A DNA stretch of 64,000 nucleotides from Caballeronia sp. SEWSISQ10-4 2 (GTDB lineage Bacteria; Pseudomonadota; Gammaproteobacteria; Burkholderiales; Burkholderiaceae): NCBI RefSeq assembly GCF_030464885.1, contig NZ_JALPRJ010000033.1, positions 1 to 64,000 of the forward strand, read 5' to 3'. The translations under genes were made by a program, and so were the position numbers. Positions 8,036 through 15,823 of the stretch are shown here, in pieces. The notes beneath the pieces were generated by a model, which was not told the origin of the DNA, did not search any database, and worked only from the letters and a program-made list of their open reading frames with translations. Every line of letters starts with the position of its first letter. Within the stretch, counting starts at the first letter, position 1.

Positions 8036-9232
8036 ATGCTGCATCTCATCGAGGACGACGCTGACACGCCTGCGCACTACGGCGTGCAAGCCGCCATCTT
8101 CGCGGCTGAAAAAGCTGCGTCTTTCATGCACCTGCCCGTTCTCTGCGATGAAAGCCGTTTCCCCGACGCGCGCCAGCACGTGACCGTGGACGGGACTCTT
8201 GTCACGAGCGGCCTTGTGTGGGCCGAGCGGCTCAGCGGCCGCGTGCTCCGAGCGGCAAGCAGCGTGGCCGAGATCCTCATTCTTGCCGCGACCGACGATG
8301 TCGCCGTGCCGATTCATCCGGGCGTGGCAAATGAACTGGCAGCAATCGCCGAAAGCAGCAACATCGCCGTGCGCCGATACCGCGTGATACACGAGCGTGA
8401 AGTATCGAGCGTCGTGTGCAGCGACGGGCTTGCCGTCACCCGCGCCCGGCAAGATGCATTCGGGCGATGGAGCGCATCGGTGCGCGAAGCACGGACCGAC
8501 CCTGTTGCCGTCGGTGAAATCCGCATTGCGCTAATCGGCGAGGAGGTCGGTCAGCGCGATGTCTATCCGGCCACCCTCGCCGCACTCGCCGATGCCGCCG
8601 ATGCGCACGCGCTGAGCTTGAGGGTTCGCTTTGTCTCGCCGCACAACCTGAACGACGCCAGCGCGCCCGAAGCGCTTGGCGCTACGGATGGAATCGTCCT
8701 GCCGGGCGGTGCGGATATGCGTCGTGTGCCGGGGCAAATTGCTGCGGCGAAGTACGCGTGGTTATCGTCGGTGCCGACAGTGGGGCTCTGTCTCGGCATG
8801 CAGTCGATGACCACCGCCCTCGCCCGTCTCGCGCTTCGTACTGACGATATCGACCTGGCGGAGACGGCTTCGGGCTCGAGCCTGCCGAGCTTCGTGCCCA
8901 TCCGCTCGGATCATGAGGGCTTGCTGTTTCATCGGCTGGGACTGCACCCAATCACCGTGGCGAGCGCAACGCAACTTGGCGAGATCCTCGGCGATGAACC
9001 GCAGATTCGCTGCAATCATCGGTACAAGCTGAATCCGGCGCTGGTCGCGCCGCTGTCGGCGGCAGGCGTGCAGGTTGCCGCGCGCGATGCAAGCGGCGAG
9101 ATCGCCGAGGCCATCGAAGCGCGCTCACATCCCTTTTTTATCGGCATGCAGGGGCATCCCGAACTGTCCTCGGCAAGCGGTGCGCCGCATCCGCTGTTGA
9201 GCGCATTTGTGCGGGCAGCGCAGCGGGGCTGA
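8036..9232 (+). CDS. Orphan class I glutamine amidotransferase resembling the CTP synthase glutaminase domain
   Basis: 398 residues from ATG 8036 (GGAGG 7 nt upstream; an in-frame ATG at 8012 has no such site). Residues from ~160 on match the glutaminase half of CTP synthase: DGIVLPGGADMRR, nucleophile C252 in GLCLGMQ, NHRYKLNP, and H374/E376 in MQGHPELSS followed by PHPLLSAF. The synthetase half (P-loop ALase domain) is absent; the first ~160 residues are unfamiliar. So it is a stand-alone glutaminase or hydrolase rather than PyrG. As the last gene of the operon it may hydrolyse a gamma-glutamyl or amide bond in the pathway; no precise role can be given. Confidence 0.7.
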   Translation: MLHLIEDDADTPAHYGVQAAIFAAEKAASFMHLPVLCDESRFPDARQHVTVDGTLVTSGLVWAERLSGRVLRAASSVAEILILAATDDVAVPIHPGVANELAAIAESSNIAVRRYRVIHEREVSSVVCSDGLAVTRARQDAFGRWSASVREARTDPVAVGEIRIALIGEEVGQRDVYPATLAALADAADAHALSLRVRFVSPHNLNDASAPEALGATDGIVLPGGADMRRVPGQIAAAKYAWLSSVPTVGLCLGMQSMTTALARLALRTDDIDLAETASGSSLPSFVPIRSDHEGLLFHRLGLHPITVASATQLGEILGDEPQIRCNHRYKLNPALVAPLSAAGVQVAARDASGEIAEAIEARSHPFFIGMQGHPELSSASGAPHPLLSAFVRAAQRG

Positions 9233-9244
9233 TTGATCCGCTAG

Positions 9245-10234
9245 TCAATCAACATCATTGATCGCCGAGGCGAACAGCGCGGCGTCTACATTTCCTCCCG
9301 AGGCAATGACCAGCACACGCTTGCCACGTAAAACGGCGGCAGCCGGATCGGTCATCAGCGCGGCCAGCGCAACCGCGCCGCCCGGCTCGACCACGACGCG
9401 AAATGCCTCAAAGCACAAAGCCATCGCACGCCTGACCGCGCGGTCGTTCGCCACGAGCACGCCCGCGAGCCGCTGGCTGTTGATCGAAAACGGCAGCTCG
9501 GCCGGGATCGGCGCAAGCAGCGCATCGCACATCGACGCGATGCCAGACGAATTGCTTTGCCGCGTGCCCGATGCGAGCGAACGGCGGGTATCGTCGAAAT
9601 CGGCCGGTTCGGCGGCCCAGACTTGCGCGCCCGAGCCGGCCGCCTCCACCGCGAGACAGGTCCCCGCCGATAACCCGCCGCCACCGCACGGCACGACAAT
9701 GGCGTCGACCGCATCCTTGCCAAGCCGCGCCAGCGCTTCGAGCGCGACCGTCGCCTGACCCGCGATCACGTGATGATGATCGCCCGGCGGCACCACGGCG
9801 AAGCGGCCTTGCTGCGCCAGTTCCGCTGCGACCTCCTCGCGGCTTTGGCGCTCGCGGTCGTACCGGACAATGCGGGCGCCAGCGAGCCGCGCCTTCTCGA
9901 CCTTGTTCTGCGGCGCGTTCGACGGCATGACGACCGTCGTCGGAATTCCCAGCATCCGGCCGACGGTCGCGATCGCCTGACCGTGGTTGCCGGTCGAATA
10001 GGCAACGACCCCATCCGGGCACGCATTGCGATCGAGCCGCGACAGACAATTATACGCGCCACGGAACTTGAACGCGCCGGTGTGCTGAAGGCTTTCGAGC
10101 TTGACGAAAACCTTCGCGCCGGTGATTTCATCGAGCAGATCGCAGCGCACGATCGGCGTCTCGATGACGACATCGCGCAGGCGCTCGGCGGCGTCGAACA
10201 CGTCCTGCACGACAGGCATTTGATAGGACTGCAT
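9245..10234 (-). CDS. Threonine dehydratase / serine racemase-like PLP enzyme (EutB-like)
   Basis: 329 residues, fold type II PLP enzyme. The PLP lysine is in HTGAFKFRGAYN; the phosphate-binding glycine loop is CGGGGLSAG; the SSGGN-like end motif is VIASGGNVD. There is no C-terminal ACT regulatory domain, as in catabolic dehydratases and serine racemases. Ectoine/hydroxyectoine gene clusters usually carry a dehydratase-like eutB, which fits the M24 gene of the facing operon. It is the last gene of the minus operon (binding protein, porin, this gene) and its stop lies 12 bp from the stop of the plus operon, so the two transcripts converge. Confidence 0.83.
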   Translation of the reverse strand: MQSYQMPVVQDVFDAAERLRDVVIETPIVRCDLLDEITGAKVFVKLESLQHTGAFKFRGAYNCLSRLDRNACPDGVVAYSTGNHGQAIATVGRMLGIPTTVVMPSNAPQNKVEKARLAGARIVRYDRERQSREEVAAELAQQGRFAVVPPGDHHHVIAGQATVALEALARLGKDAVDAIVVPCGGGGLSAGTCLAVEAAGSGAQVWAAEPADFDDTRRSLASGTRQSNSSGIASMCDALLAPIPAELPFSINSQRLAGVLVANDRAVRRAMALCFEAFRVVVEPGGAVALAALMTDPAAAVLRGKRVLVIASGGNVDAALFASAINDVD

Positions 10235-10267
10235 TCTAATTTTCTCTTTGTGTCGATTCAGATCGAT

Positions 10268-11422
10268 TTAAAACCGGTGCCGCAAGCCGACGGTGATGAT
10301 TTCCTGCGTGCCGGTGCCATCGATACCGTACGACGATATGGTCGCCAGCGCCCGCTGCGTGCCGCCCGAGGCCGTGCGCTGCGTGCCGGACGCTCGCTGG
10401 AATGCGCCGGTCAGATAGACGTCCGTGCGCTTGGACAACTGATAAAAGCTGCCCGCGCTCACCACGTTGTAGTGCGCGGAAGTGTCGCCGCTGGCGGCGG
10501 TAAGAATGTAGCCGAGACCGAAGCGCAAGCTTGGCGTGGACCGATAAAACGCGTACACGCGTCCCGTGTTGAAGCGCTCAGTGGTGCCGAAGGTCGACTC
10601 GCCATCGCTCGTATAGCGTGCGTTGCTGTAGCCTGCGCCGAGCGTGAATGCGCCGAGTTGATACTGCGCGGCAGCCTGCGCAATGCCGAGCACATGCGCG
10701 CTCTGGTAGGCCGCGTTGATCGCACCACCCTCGAATAGCGCATCAGTGGAACCACTGGTCCAACCGGTGCGCTTGCCCGTGGCCGCGTTGGCGTTGGTGG
10801 CTTGCATATACCCTGCGGCGAGCTTCAATGGTCCGTTGCTATAGGATACCGCGCCGCTGTATGTGTAGCCCTGTCCCGTCGATCCGGCTACGCCACCGAA
10901 CGCATATAACGCTTCAAATTGCAATCCTGAATAAAACGGGCTCAGGTATTTCACTGCATTGGAAACACGCGCGCTGAAGTCGTTGTTGTCCACATCGCCC
11001 GGGGTGGCGAACGGCACGCTGCCGCCCGCGCCGTCCGCGCTCAGCGGTTGCACGAGATCGACAACGGGATCGTACATACGTCCCAGCTCGAGCGTTCCCC
11101 AGCGCTCGCTCGCCAGGCCAACGAATGCCTGGCGGCCAAATTCGCGGCCGCCCTGCGCCAGTTTGCCCGTGCCGATTGCAAAGCCCGATTCGAGCTGGAA
11201 AATCGCACGGAGGCCGCCACCGAGATCTTCGCTGCCTCTCAATCCCCAGCGATTTCCGGAGAGTCCGCCACTTAGCAGGCTGTATCGATTTCCTGTGGTG
11301 GTTTTTATGTAGCTGATGCCGGCATCGACAATGCCATATAACGTCACGCTGCTTTGAGCATGAGCACTAGCCGAAAGGCTGGCCAGTGCGGCTGCCATGC
11401 TGATCGATGCAACTCGTTTCAT
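10268..11422 (-). CDS. Burkholderia-type outer-membrane porin
   Basis: 384 residues with a clean signal peptide (cleavage near SASAHA-QSSVTLYG), the SSVTLYGIVDAG start typical of beta-proteobacterial general porins (Gram-negative porin_4 family), alternating beta-strand patches throughout and the C-terminal Phe needed for outer-membrane insertion (VGLRHRF). It lies between the binding-protein gene and the dehydratase, so it probably provides outer-membrane entry for the same substrate. The 219-bp gap to the binding-protein gene holds a strong hairpin (11574-11620). Confidence 0.92.
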   Translation of the reverse strand: MKRVASISMAAALASLSASAHAQSSVTLYGIVDAGISYIKTTTGNRYSLLSGGLSGNRWGLRGSEDLGGGLRAIFQLESGFAIGTGKLAQGGREFGRQAFVGLASERWGTLELGRMYDPVVDLVQPLSADGAGGSVPFATPGDVDNNDFSARVSNAVKYLSPFYSGLQFEALYAFGGVAGSTGQGYTYSGAVSYSNGPLKLAAGYMQATNANAATGKRTGWTSGSTDALFEGGAINAAYQSAHVLGIAQAAAQYQLGAFTLGAGYSNARYTSDGESTFGTTERFNTGRVYAFYRSTPSLRFGLGYILTAASGDTSAHYNVVSAGSFYQLSKRTDVYLTGAFQRASGTQRTASGGTQRALATISSYGIDGTGTQEIITVGLRHRF

Positions 11423-11573
11423 TGTTTGCCTTGTGTGGTTTCTGAATCTGCGTGTGGTGCGGCTTCGTGCGCGGGTCGCCTGTTCGCTCGAGCGACAAAC
11501 GAGCGCATCCCTGCCGAAACGGCTCAGCGTTCTGACGTGCCAGTCATGCGGGTGGGGCCGGTATGCCGGCGTG

Positions 11574-11620
11574 CGTGATCCTGCGACGCCGCCTGTCGGG
11601 CGCGGCGCCGCAGGATCACG
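11574..11620 (-). promoter_or_regulatory. Strong intergenic hairpin between binding-protein and porin genes
   Basis: A 19-bp stem with a 9-nt loop: 11574-11592 pairs with 11602-11620, fully paired on the minus strand if one G-U is allowed. There is no T-tract after it on the minus strand, so it is not a canonical terminator. Between a binding-protein gene and its downstream genes such hairpins often protect the upstream mRNA from 3' decay and raise binding-protein output; that role is inferred. Confidence 0.6.
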
Positions 11621-11641
11621 CGGCCTGGATGGATTGATCGG

Positions 11642-12463
11642 CTAGTTGTTGAACAGCGACACCGATGCCGGCAGCTTCCATTTATCAATCAGTTGCTTAT
11701 AGGTTCCGTCAGCGACGACTTTCGCCAGCGCGTCCTTGAGCGCGGCCGCCATGCCCGCGCTTCCTTTGGGCACGGCGAAACCAATCGTGGTCGTCTGCTC
11801 GAATTCCGGACCCACCGCCTTATAAGTATCGGGCACCTCGGCAAGCAGCTTCACGGTGCCGGGCGTCGAGTTGTAGATGGCGTCCGCGCGCCCCTGGTTC
11901 AGGCTCAGCACCGAGTTCTGCGCGGTGGGCAAGGTCATGACGTTGGGTGAGGGCTTGCCGGCAGCCACGCAGCGCTGGACGTCGGCGCGCGCATAGGTTT
12001 CCTCGATACCGCCGAGCGTCACGGCGATGTTCTTTCCGCAGATCGAGTCGTCGCGGCCGGTGATCTTCGCGGGATTCGATGCCTGCACGATGATCCGGTC
12101 GCCCAGCCGCATATACGGCACGAAGTCGACCTGTCCGCTGCGCGCAGGCGTGATGTACATCGCCGAATTGATGATGTCGATGCGACCGCCCTGCAACGCC
12201 GGAATCAGTCCGCTGAACTGCATGTTCTGCGGCGCGGGCTCAAGCTCCATCTGCTTGGCAACGGCATTGATGAGATCGATATCGAACCCGGTAAGCGTGC
12301 CATTCTCGGTGTACTCGAACGGAGCGAACGTTGCCGCGACGCCATACGTAAGATGCCCGCTTTCGATGGTCTTCACCGGCGCCGCCGCCCGGGCAGGCGT
12401 GGCGAGGACAAGCGAGACAGCCGCCGTGGCGAACAGCGCGCGTAGTGCAGTGCTTGGTTTCAT
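11642..12463 (-). CDS. Amino acid ABC transporter periplasmic substrate-binding protein
   Basis: 273 residues with a signal peptide (MKPSTALRALFATAAVSLVL, cleavage near ARAAAPV). The mature protein is a family-3 solute-binding protein: YGVAATFAPFEYTENG, GFDIDLINAVAKQM, and the hinge/second-lobe regions. It should deliver the substrate to the permease and ATPase encoded at 1737-3236. First gene of the minus operon, with the shared predicted operator 40 bp upstream of its start. Confidence 0.88.
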   Translation of the reverse strand: MKPSTALRALFATAAVSLVLATPARAAAPVKTIESGHLTYGVAATFAPFEYTENGTLTGFDIDLINAVAKQMELEPAPQNMQFSGLIPALQGGRIDIINSAMYITPARSGQVDFVPYMRLGDRIIVQASNPAKITGRDDSICGKNIAVTLGGIEETYARADVQRCVAAGKPSPNVMTLPTAQNSVLSLNQGRADAIYNSTPGTVKLLAEVPDTYKAVGPEFEQTTTIGFAVPKGSAGMAAALKDALAKVVADGTYKQLIDKWKLPASVSLFNN

Positions 12464-12502
12464 GGCAGTTCCAGGTTAAGAAGAGAAAGTTTTTTGCTCT
12501 AG

Positions 12503-12520
12503 TTGTACAAATTTATACAA
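12503..12520 (-). promoter_or_regulatory. Predicted operator of the binding-protein/porin/dehydratase operon
   Basis: TTGTACAAATTTATACAA on the plus strand; its complement differs from the dyad at 1696-1713 at only 3 of 18 positions. Arms TTGTAC and ATACAA flank a 6-bp centre. It lies 40 bp upstream of the binding-protein start, suitable for repression by the GntR protein encoded at 629-1555. Confidence 0.6.
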
Positions 12521-12686
12521 AAGCAAAAAGTACACGTCAAGCGACACCTTCCATTCCTTCGTAGAAACAGACGAATACCACACGGATCAGAGCGATTTTC
12601 TTATAGGTTCGCGCCCAAAGATTGTATTTTTATTTCATTTCGTACATCGAAGCTGTGACCAAACGAGACAATCTGCTTTCTCGAGA

Positions 12687-13553
12687 TTACGTCGATGGCA
12701 TCTGCAGCGATTCGGCGAGGATCGACAGCATGTTCGGGCGATCGGCGTCCAAACCGGTGAGCAGCACGATTTCGCGCTCGTAGGCAGTTCCCGCGATTTG
12801 CGTCACCCGGCAGTCGCCGGCAAAGCGCTCAATGCCCGACCAACGGGGCACGAGACTTACGCCCATGCCATCGGACACGAGCAACGCGATCGCTTCGAGC
12901 GCGTCCAGATCGCACATGACCGTGGGGTCGAGGACGTTATCGGCGAGAAACTGTGCGGCGTGCCGGCCACCCCATGCGTCGGGGTCGTAGCGGATATACG
13001 GGCGGCGCTGCAGCAGCGAGGCGACGCTTCCACGGGTTTTCGCATCCGCGAGGAAGACGAGCGGCTCGCGCCGCAGCGGGGTGCATCGCAGTGTTTTTGG
13101 AAGCGCAAACGGCGGCGCGACGACGATTGCAGCGTCCAGATCGCCCGCCTGCAAAGTCTGAAATAAACCGCGCGAAGTGCCTGGCACGATCACGGGCCGC
13201 GCGTGCGGCGCGCGCTGTGTCAACGTGCGCAGCGATCCGGGAAGCATGCCTGTCAGCGCCGTCGAAATGGCACCCACGCGCAATGCACCGCTCAGGCCGT
13301 CGAAGTCGGCGTCGCCGGCAAGCAGCGCGGCTTCTCTCACGAGGCGGCGTGCGCGCGGCATCAGCGCCGCGCATGCTTCGGTCGGCCGGGCGGTATAGCC
13401 CTCGCGCGACAGCAACGCGAACCCGAGCTCCCGTTCAAGCGTCTGGATGCGCTGCCCGATCGCTGCGGCCGTGAGGTGCTCCGTGCGCGCTGCATCGGCG
13501 ATGGAGCCGCACTCGACGACCGCGATCAGGCTTCTCAGATATCGCGTCTCCAA
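12687..13553 (-). CDS. LysR-family transcriptional regulator
   Basis: 288 residues. The N-terminal helix-turn-helix (YLRSLIAVVECGSIADAART to ERELGFALLSRE) and the periplasmic-binding-protein-like effector domain are both complete. It is divergent from the VOC and dehydrogenase pair that begins at 13652, which it most likely controls in the usual LysR manner. Whether it also affects the catabolic operons to its left is unknown; the gap 12521-12686 on that side contains only AT-rich promoter-like DNA. Confidence 0.9.
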   Translation of the reverse strand: METRYLRSLIAVVECGSIADAARTEHLTAAAIGQRIQTLERELGFALLSREGYTARPTEACAALMPRARRLVREAALLAGDADFDGLSGALRVGAISTALTGMLPGSLRTLTQRAPHARPVIVPGTSRGLFQTLQAGDLDAAIVVAPPFALPKTLRCTPLRREPLVFLADAKTRGSVASLLQRRPYIRYDPDAWGGRHAAQFLADNVLDPTVMCDLDALEAIALLVSDGMGVSLVPRWSGIERFAGDCRVTQIAGTAYEREIVLLTGLDADRPNMLSILAESLQMPST

Positions 13554-13651
13554 AAGAAATCCTTTAGCTAATGAAATTAATCCATGCTATATCTTTCGAA
13601 AAGGCGATGCTAGGCTTTCTATCGTTACCTGTTCTTCACGCTAATAGACCC

Positions 13652-14065
13652 ATGCAAACCGCTTTCCATCTCGCCTATCACGTCAGGGACCTCGATGAAT
13701 CGCGCGCGTTTTATGGCGCGCTCCTCGGTTGCGAGGAAGGCCGCAGCACCGATACATGGGTCGACTTCGATTTCTTCGGTCATCAAATCTCGCTGCATCT
13801 TGGTGAACCTTTCCCGGTGACGAACACGGGCAAAGTCGGCGAGCACTGGGTGCCGATGCCGCACCTTGGCCTCGTGATGGACATGGCTGACTGGCGCGCG
13901 CTCGCTGACCGTCTTGTCCACGCGAATATCGATTTCGTGATTCCGCCGAGCCTGCGTTTTGCCGGCGAGCCGGGCGAGCAAGCCACGATGTTTTTTCGCG
14001 ATCCAAGCGGGAATCCGATCGAAGTAAAAGGGTTTGCGCAACTCGACAAGGTCTACGCGAAGTGA
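13652..14065 (+). CDS. VOC-superfamily (glyoxalase/bleomycin-resistance/dioxygenase fold) protein
   Basis: 137 residues from ATG 13652. I chose this start because the family begins at FHLAYHVRDLDESRAFYGALLG; an upstream in-frame ATG at 13571 would add 27 unrelated residues overlapping the LysR promoter. Potential metal ligands are His in YHVRD, His in QISLHLG and Glu in NPIEVKGF, consistent with a metal-dependent lyase or dioxygenase. The stop overlaps the GTG start of the next gene, so the two are co-translated. Confidence 0.82.
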   Translation: MQTAFHLAYHVRDLDESRAFYGALLGCEEGRSTDTWVDFDFFGHQISLHLGEPFPVTNTGKVGEHWVPMPHLGLVMDMADWRALADRLVHANIDFVIPPSLRFAGEPGEQATMFFRDPSGNPIEVKGFAQLDKVYAK

Positions 14066-15006
14066 CATCGCCAATACCGTTTGTTGCTAATCCGGACTAC
14101 CGGTTTGCCGGCGAATGGCTCGCCGCGTTGCGGCGCGAGATGCCAAACGAATGCATCGTCCCGCTGAATGAACTCGACGCTGCGGCAAAGCCCGAAAGCA
14201 GATTCGCGATTGTCATCAACCCGCTGCCCGAGGACATCCGGCAACTGCCGCGGCTCGAATGGGTGCACAGCGTATGGGCGGGCGTCGAGCGGCTGGTGAC
14301 CGATCTCGCCGATACGGACCTGAAGATCGTCAGGCTGATCGACCCGCAGCTTGCCGATACCATGGCCGAAGCGGTGCTCGCGTGGACCATGTATCTGCAT
14401 CGCGACATGCCGGCTTATGCCGCGCAGCAGCGCAACCGTTCGTGGATGCCGCTCGATTACACAAGGCCGCATGAGAAGACGGTTGGCCTGCTTGGACTGG
14501 GCGCGTTGGGCGAGGCGGCCGCGCGCCGCTTGCTCGGCGAAGGCTTCAACGTCTGCGGCTGGAGCAGGACGCGCAAGGCACTTGCGGGCGTCGATTGTTT
14601 TGCGGGCGACTCCGAACTTCCCGCGATGCTCGCGAAAGCTGACATCTTGGTCTGCCTGCTGCCACTGACTGCGGGCACGACCGGTCTATTGAACGCGGAA
14701 AGGCTCGGTCATATTCCGTCTGGCGCCTCGTTGATCAACTTCGCGCGAGGACCCATTATTTCCGATGACGCTCTGCGCGCATCCCTGGACGCCGGCCGCA
14801 TCAAGCACGTAGTACTCGACGTTTTTGACGTCGAACCGCTGCCTCCTGAAAGCTGGCAATGGGCGCATCCGAGCGTCACGGTATTGCCGCATATATCCGC
14901 GCCGACGGATCGCAAAACAGCATCAACGATCATTGCGCAAAACATTGACCGATATCGCAAAACGGGAGAAATCCCCGAATGTGTCGATCCAACACGGGGC
15001 TATTGA
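14062..15006 (+). CDS. D-2-hydroxyacid dehydrogenase, GhrA-like (glyoxylate/hydroxypyruvate reductase)
   Basis: 314 residues, GTG start overlapping the VOC stop. The NAD(P) Rossmann motif is GLLGLGALGEAAARRL with GWSR at the cofactor-specificity loop; catalytic residues are Arg in NFARGPI, Glu in DVFDVEPLP and His in LPHISAP. The sequence pattern (short N-terminal domain, SVWAGVERL) is that of the GhrA subgroup, which reduces glyoxylate or hydroxypyruvate. It could act on a 2-oxo acid from the catabolic cluster. Confidence 0.87.
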   Translation: MTSPIPFVANPDYRFAGEWLAALRREMPNECIVPLNELDAAAKPESRFAIVINPLPEDIRQLPRLEWVHSVWAGVERLVTDLADTDLKIVRLIDPQLADTMAEAVLAWTMYLHRDMPAYAAQQRNRSWMPLDYTRPHEKTVGLLGLGALGEAAARRLLGEGFNVCGWSRTRKALAGVDCFAGDSELPAMLAKADILVCLLPLTAGTTGLLNAERLGHIPSGASLINFARGPIISDDALRASLDAGRIKHVVLDVFDVEPLPPESWQWAHPSVTVLPHISAPTDRKTASTIIAQNIDRYRKTGEIPECVDPTRGY

Positions 15007-15051
15007 CCTGCTACGCATCAATCGAGCGGTCCGCGCTATCCGGTCTCCTCC

Positions 15052-15225
15052 ATGACCTACAGGATGATTGCTTCTTACGAGCTTTCTCCCGATTCAATTC
15101 CGACAGCGGGCAGGCTCCAAGCCTCAGCTGACTGTCGCATGCTAGCGCGGCTCACATTTTTGGACTTCGCTGAGCAGCCAGAAGCCGCCGATCATATGGA
15201 CGTGCGCCTCAACGAAAAGAAATAG
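15052..15225 (+). CDS. Possible 57-residue hypothetical protein
   Basis: A short reading frame begins ATG ACC TAC at 15052 and stops at 15223-15225; the product ends DHMDVRLNEKK. It lies in the ~330-bp stretch between the dehydrogenase and the DUF2946 gene, which is otherwise without a recognisable gene. No family recognised and no convincing ribosome-binding site, so it may be chance. Confidence 0.25.
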   Translation: MTYRMIASYELSPDSIPTAGRLQASADCRMLARLTFLDFAEQPEAADHMDVRLNEKK

Positions 15226-15335
15226 CCAGCTCCTCCTACACCTTCGTAGGGCGTCTCCCCATCGAAATCATCGAAGGCGCGTGACATAATGCGGCGCAAC
15301 GCTCGACGAGCCCGTCCGCAACTCCTTCATTAGCC

Positions 15336-15716
15336 ATGCTTAGCCTTTTCCACCGGAAGATCGGCAGCATTCTGGGATTGCTTGCAATCCTGATGGCGAC
15401 GCTCGCGCCAACCGTCTCGCAAACCCTCTCGGCCGAACAACGCTTCGATGCGATCTCGGGTGCTTTCTGCTCCGCGCAAAACGGCTCCGACACAGAGGAT
15501 CCCGCTAAGTCTCCGTCGCCCGACAAGGCGGTCCATTGGCAGGCATGCGCGTATTGCGGGCTACTTGCCCACATGCCGGTGTTACCGAGTGGGACCCCGA
15601 ACTTCGCGCCGACGGGTTGGGCAACTCAGGCGACAGCGGTTCCCCTGTTTCGGACAATCCGCCGCGTTTTCCCTTTCACCGCAGCGCAGCCGCGCGCACC
15701 TCCATTTTCATCCTGA
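15336..15716 (+). CDS. DUF2946 family exported protein
   Basis: 126 residues with an N-terminal hydrophobic segment (ILGLLAILMATLAPTV) that should export or anchor it, and the DUF2946 core HWQACAYCGLLAHMPVLP, with paired Cys and His suited to metal binding. DUF2946 proteins are often found beside copper-handling and TonB-receptor genes. Here it precedes an outer-membrane protein, CopC and CopD, so a periplasmic copper role is likely by context. Confidence 0.75.
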   Translation: MLSLFHRKIGSILGLLAILMATLAPTVSQTLSAEQRFDAISGAFCSAQNGSDTEDPAKSPSPDKAVHWQACAYCGLLAHMPVLPSGTPNFAPTGWATQATAVPLFRTIRRVFPFTAAQPRAPPFSS

Positions 15717-15823
15717 TTGAGTCAGCAAGGCGGCGATGCTTGTGTCATTGCATCGCCGCGCCGTCGCGCGTCTTCTGACAGACCCGCGACCCTACAAACG
15801 CGACCATTCACAGAGGATGAACC

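Noticed and set aside
12687..13553. LysR protein considered as the regulator of the catabolic operons
   Set aside because: It is divergent from the VOC/dehydrogenase pair, and the shared dyads have GntR-type half-sites next to the GntR gene.
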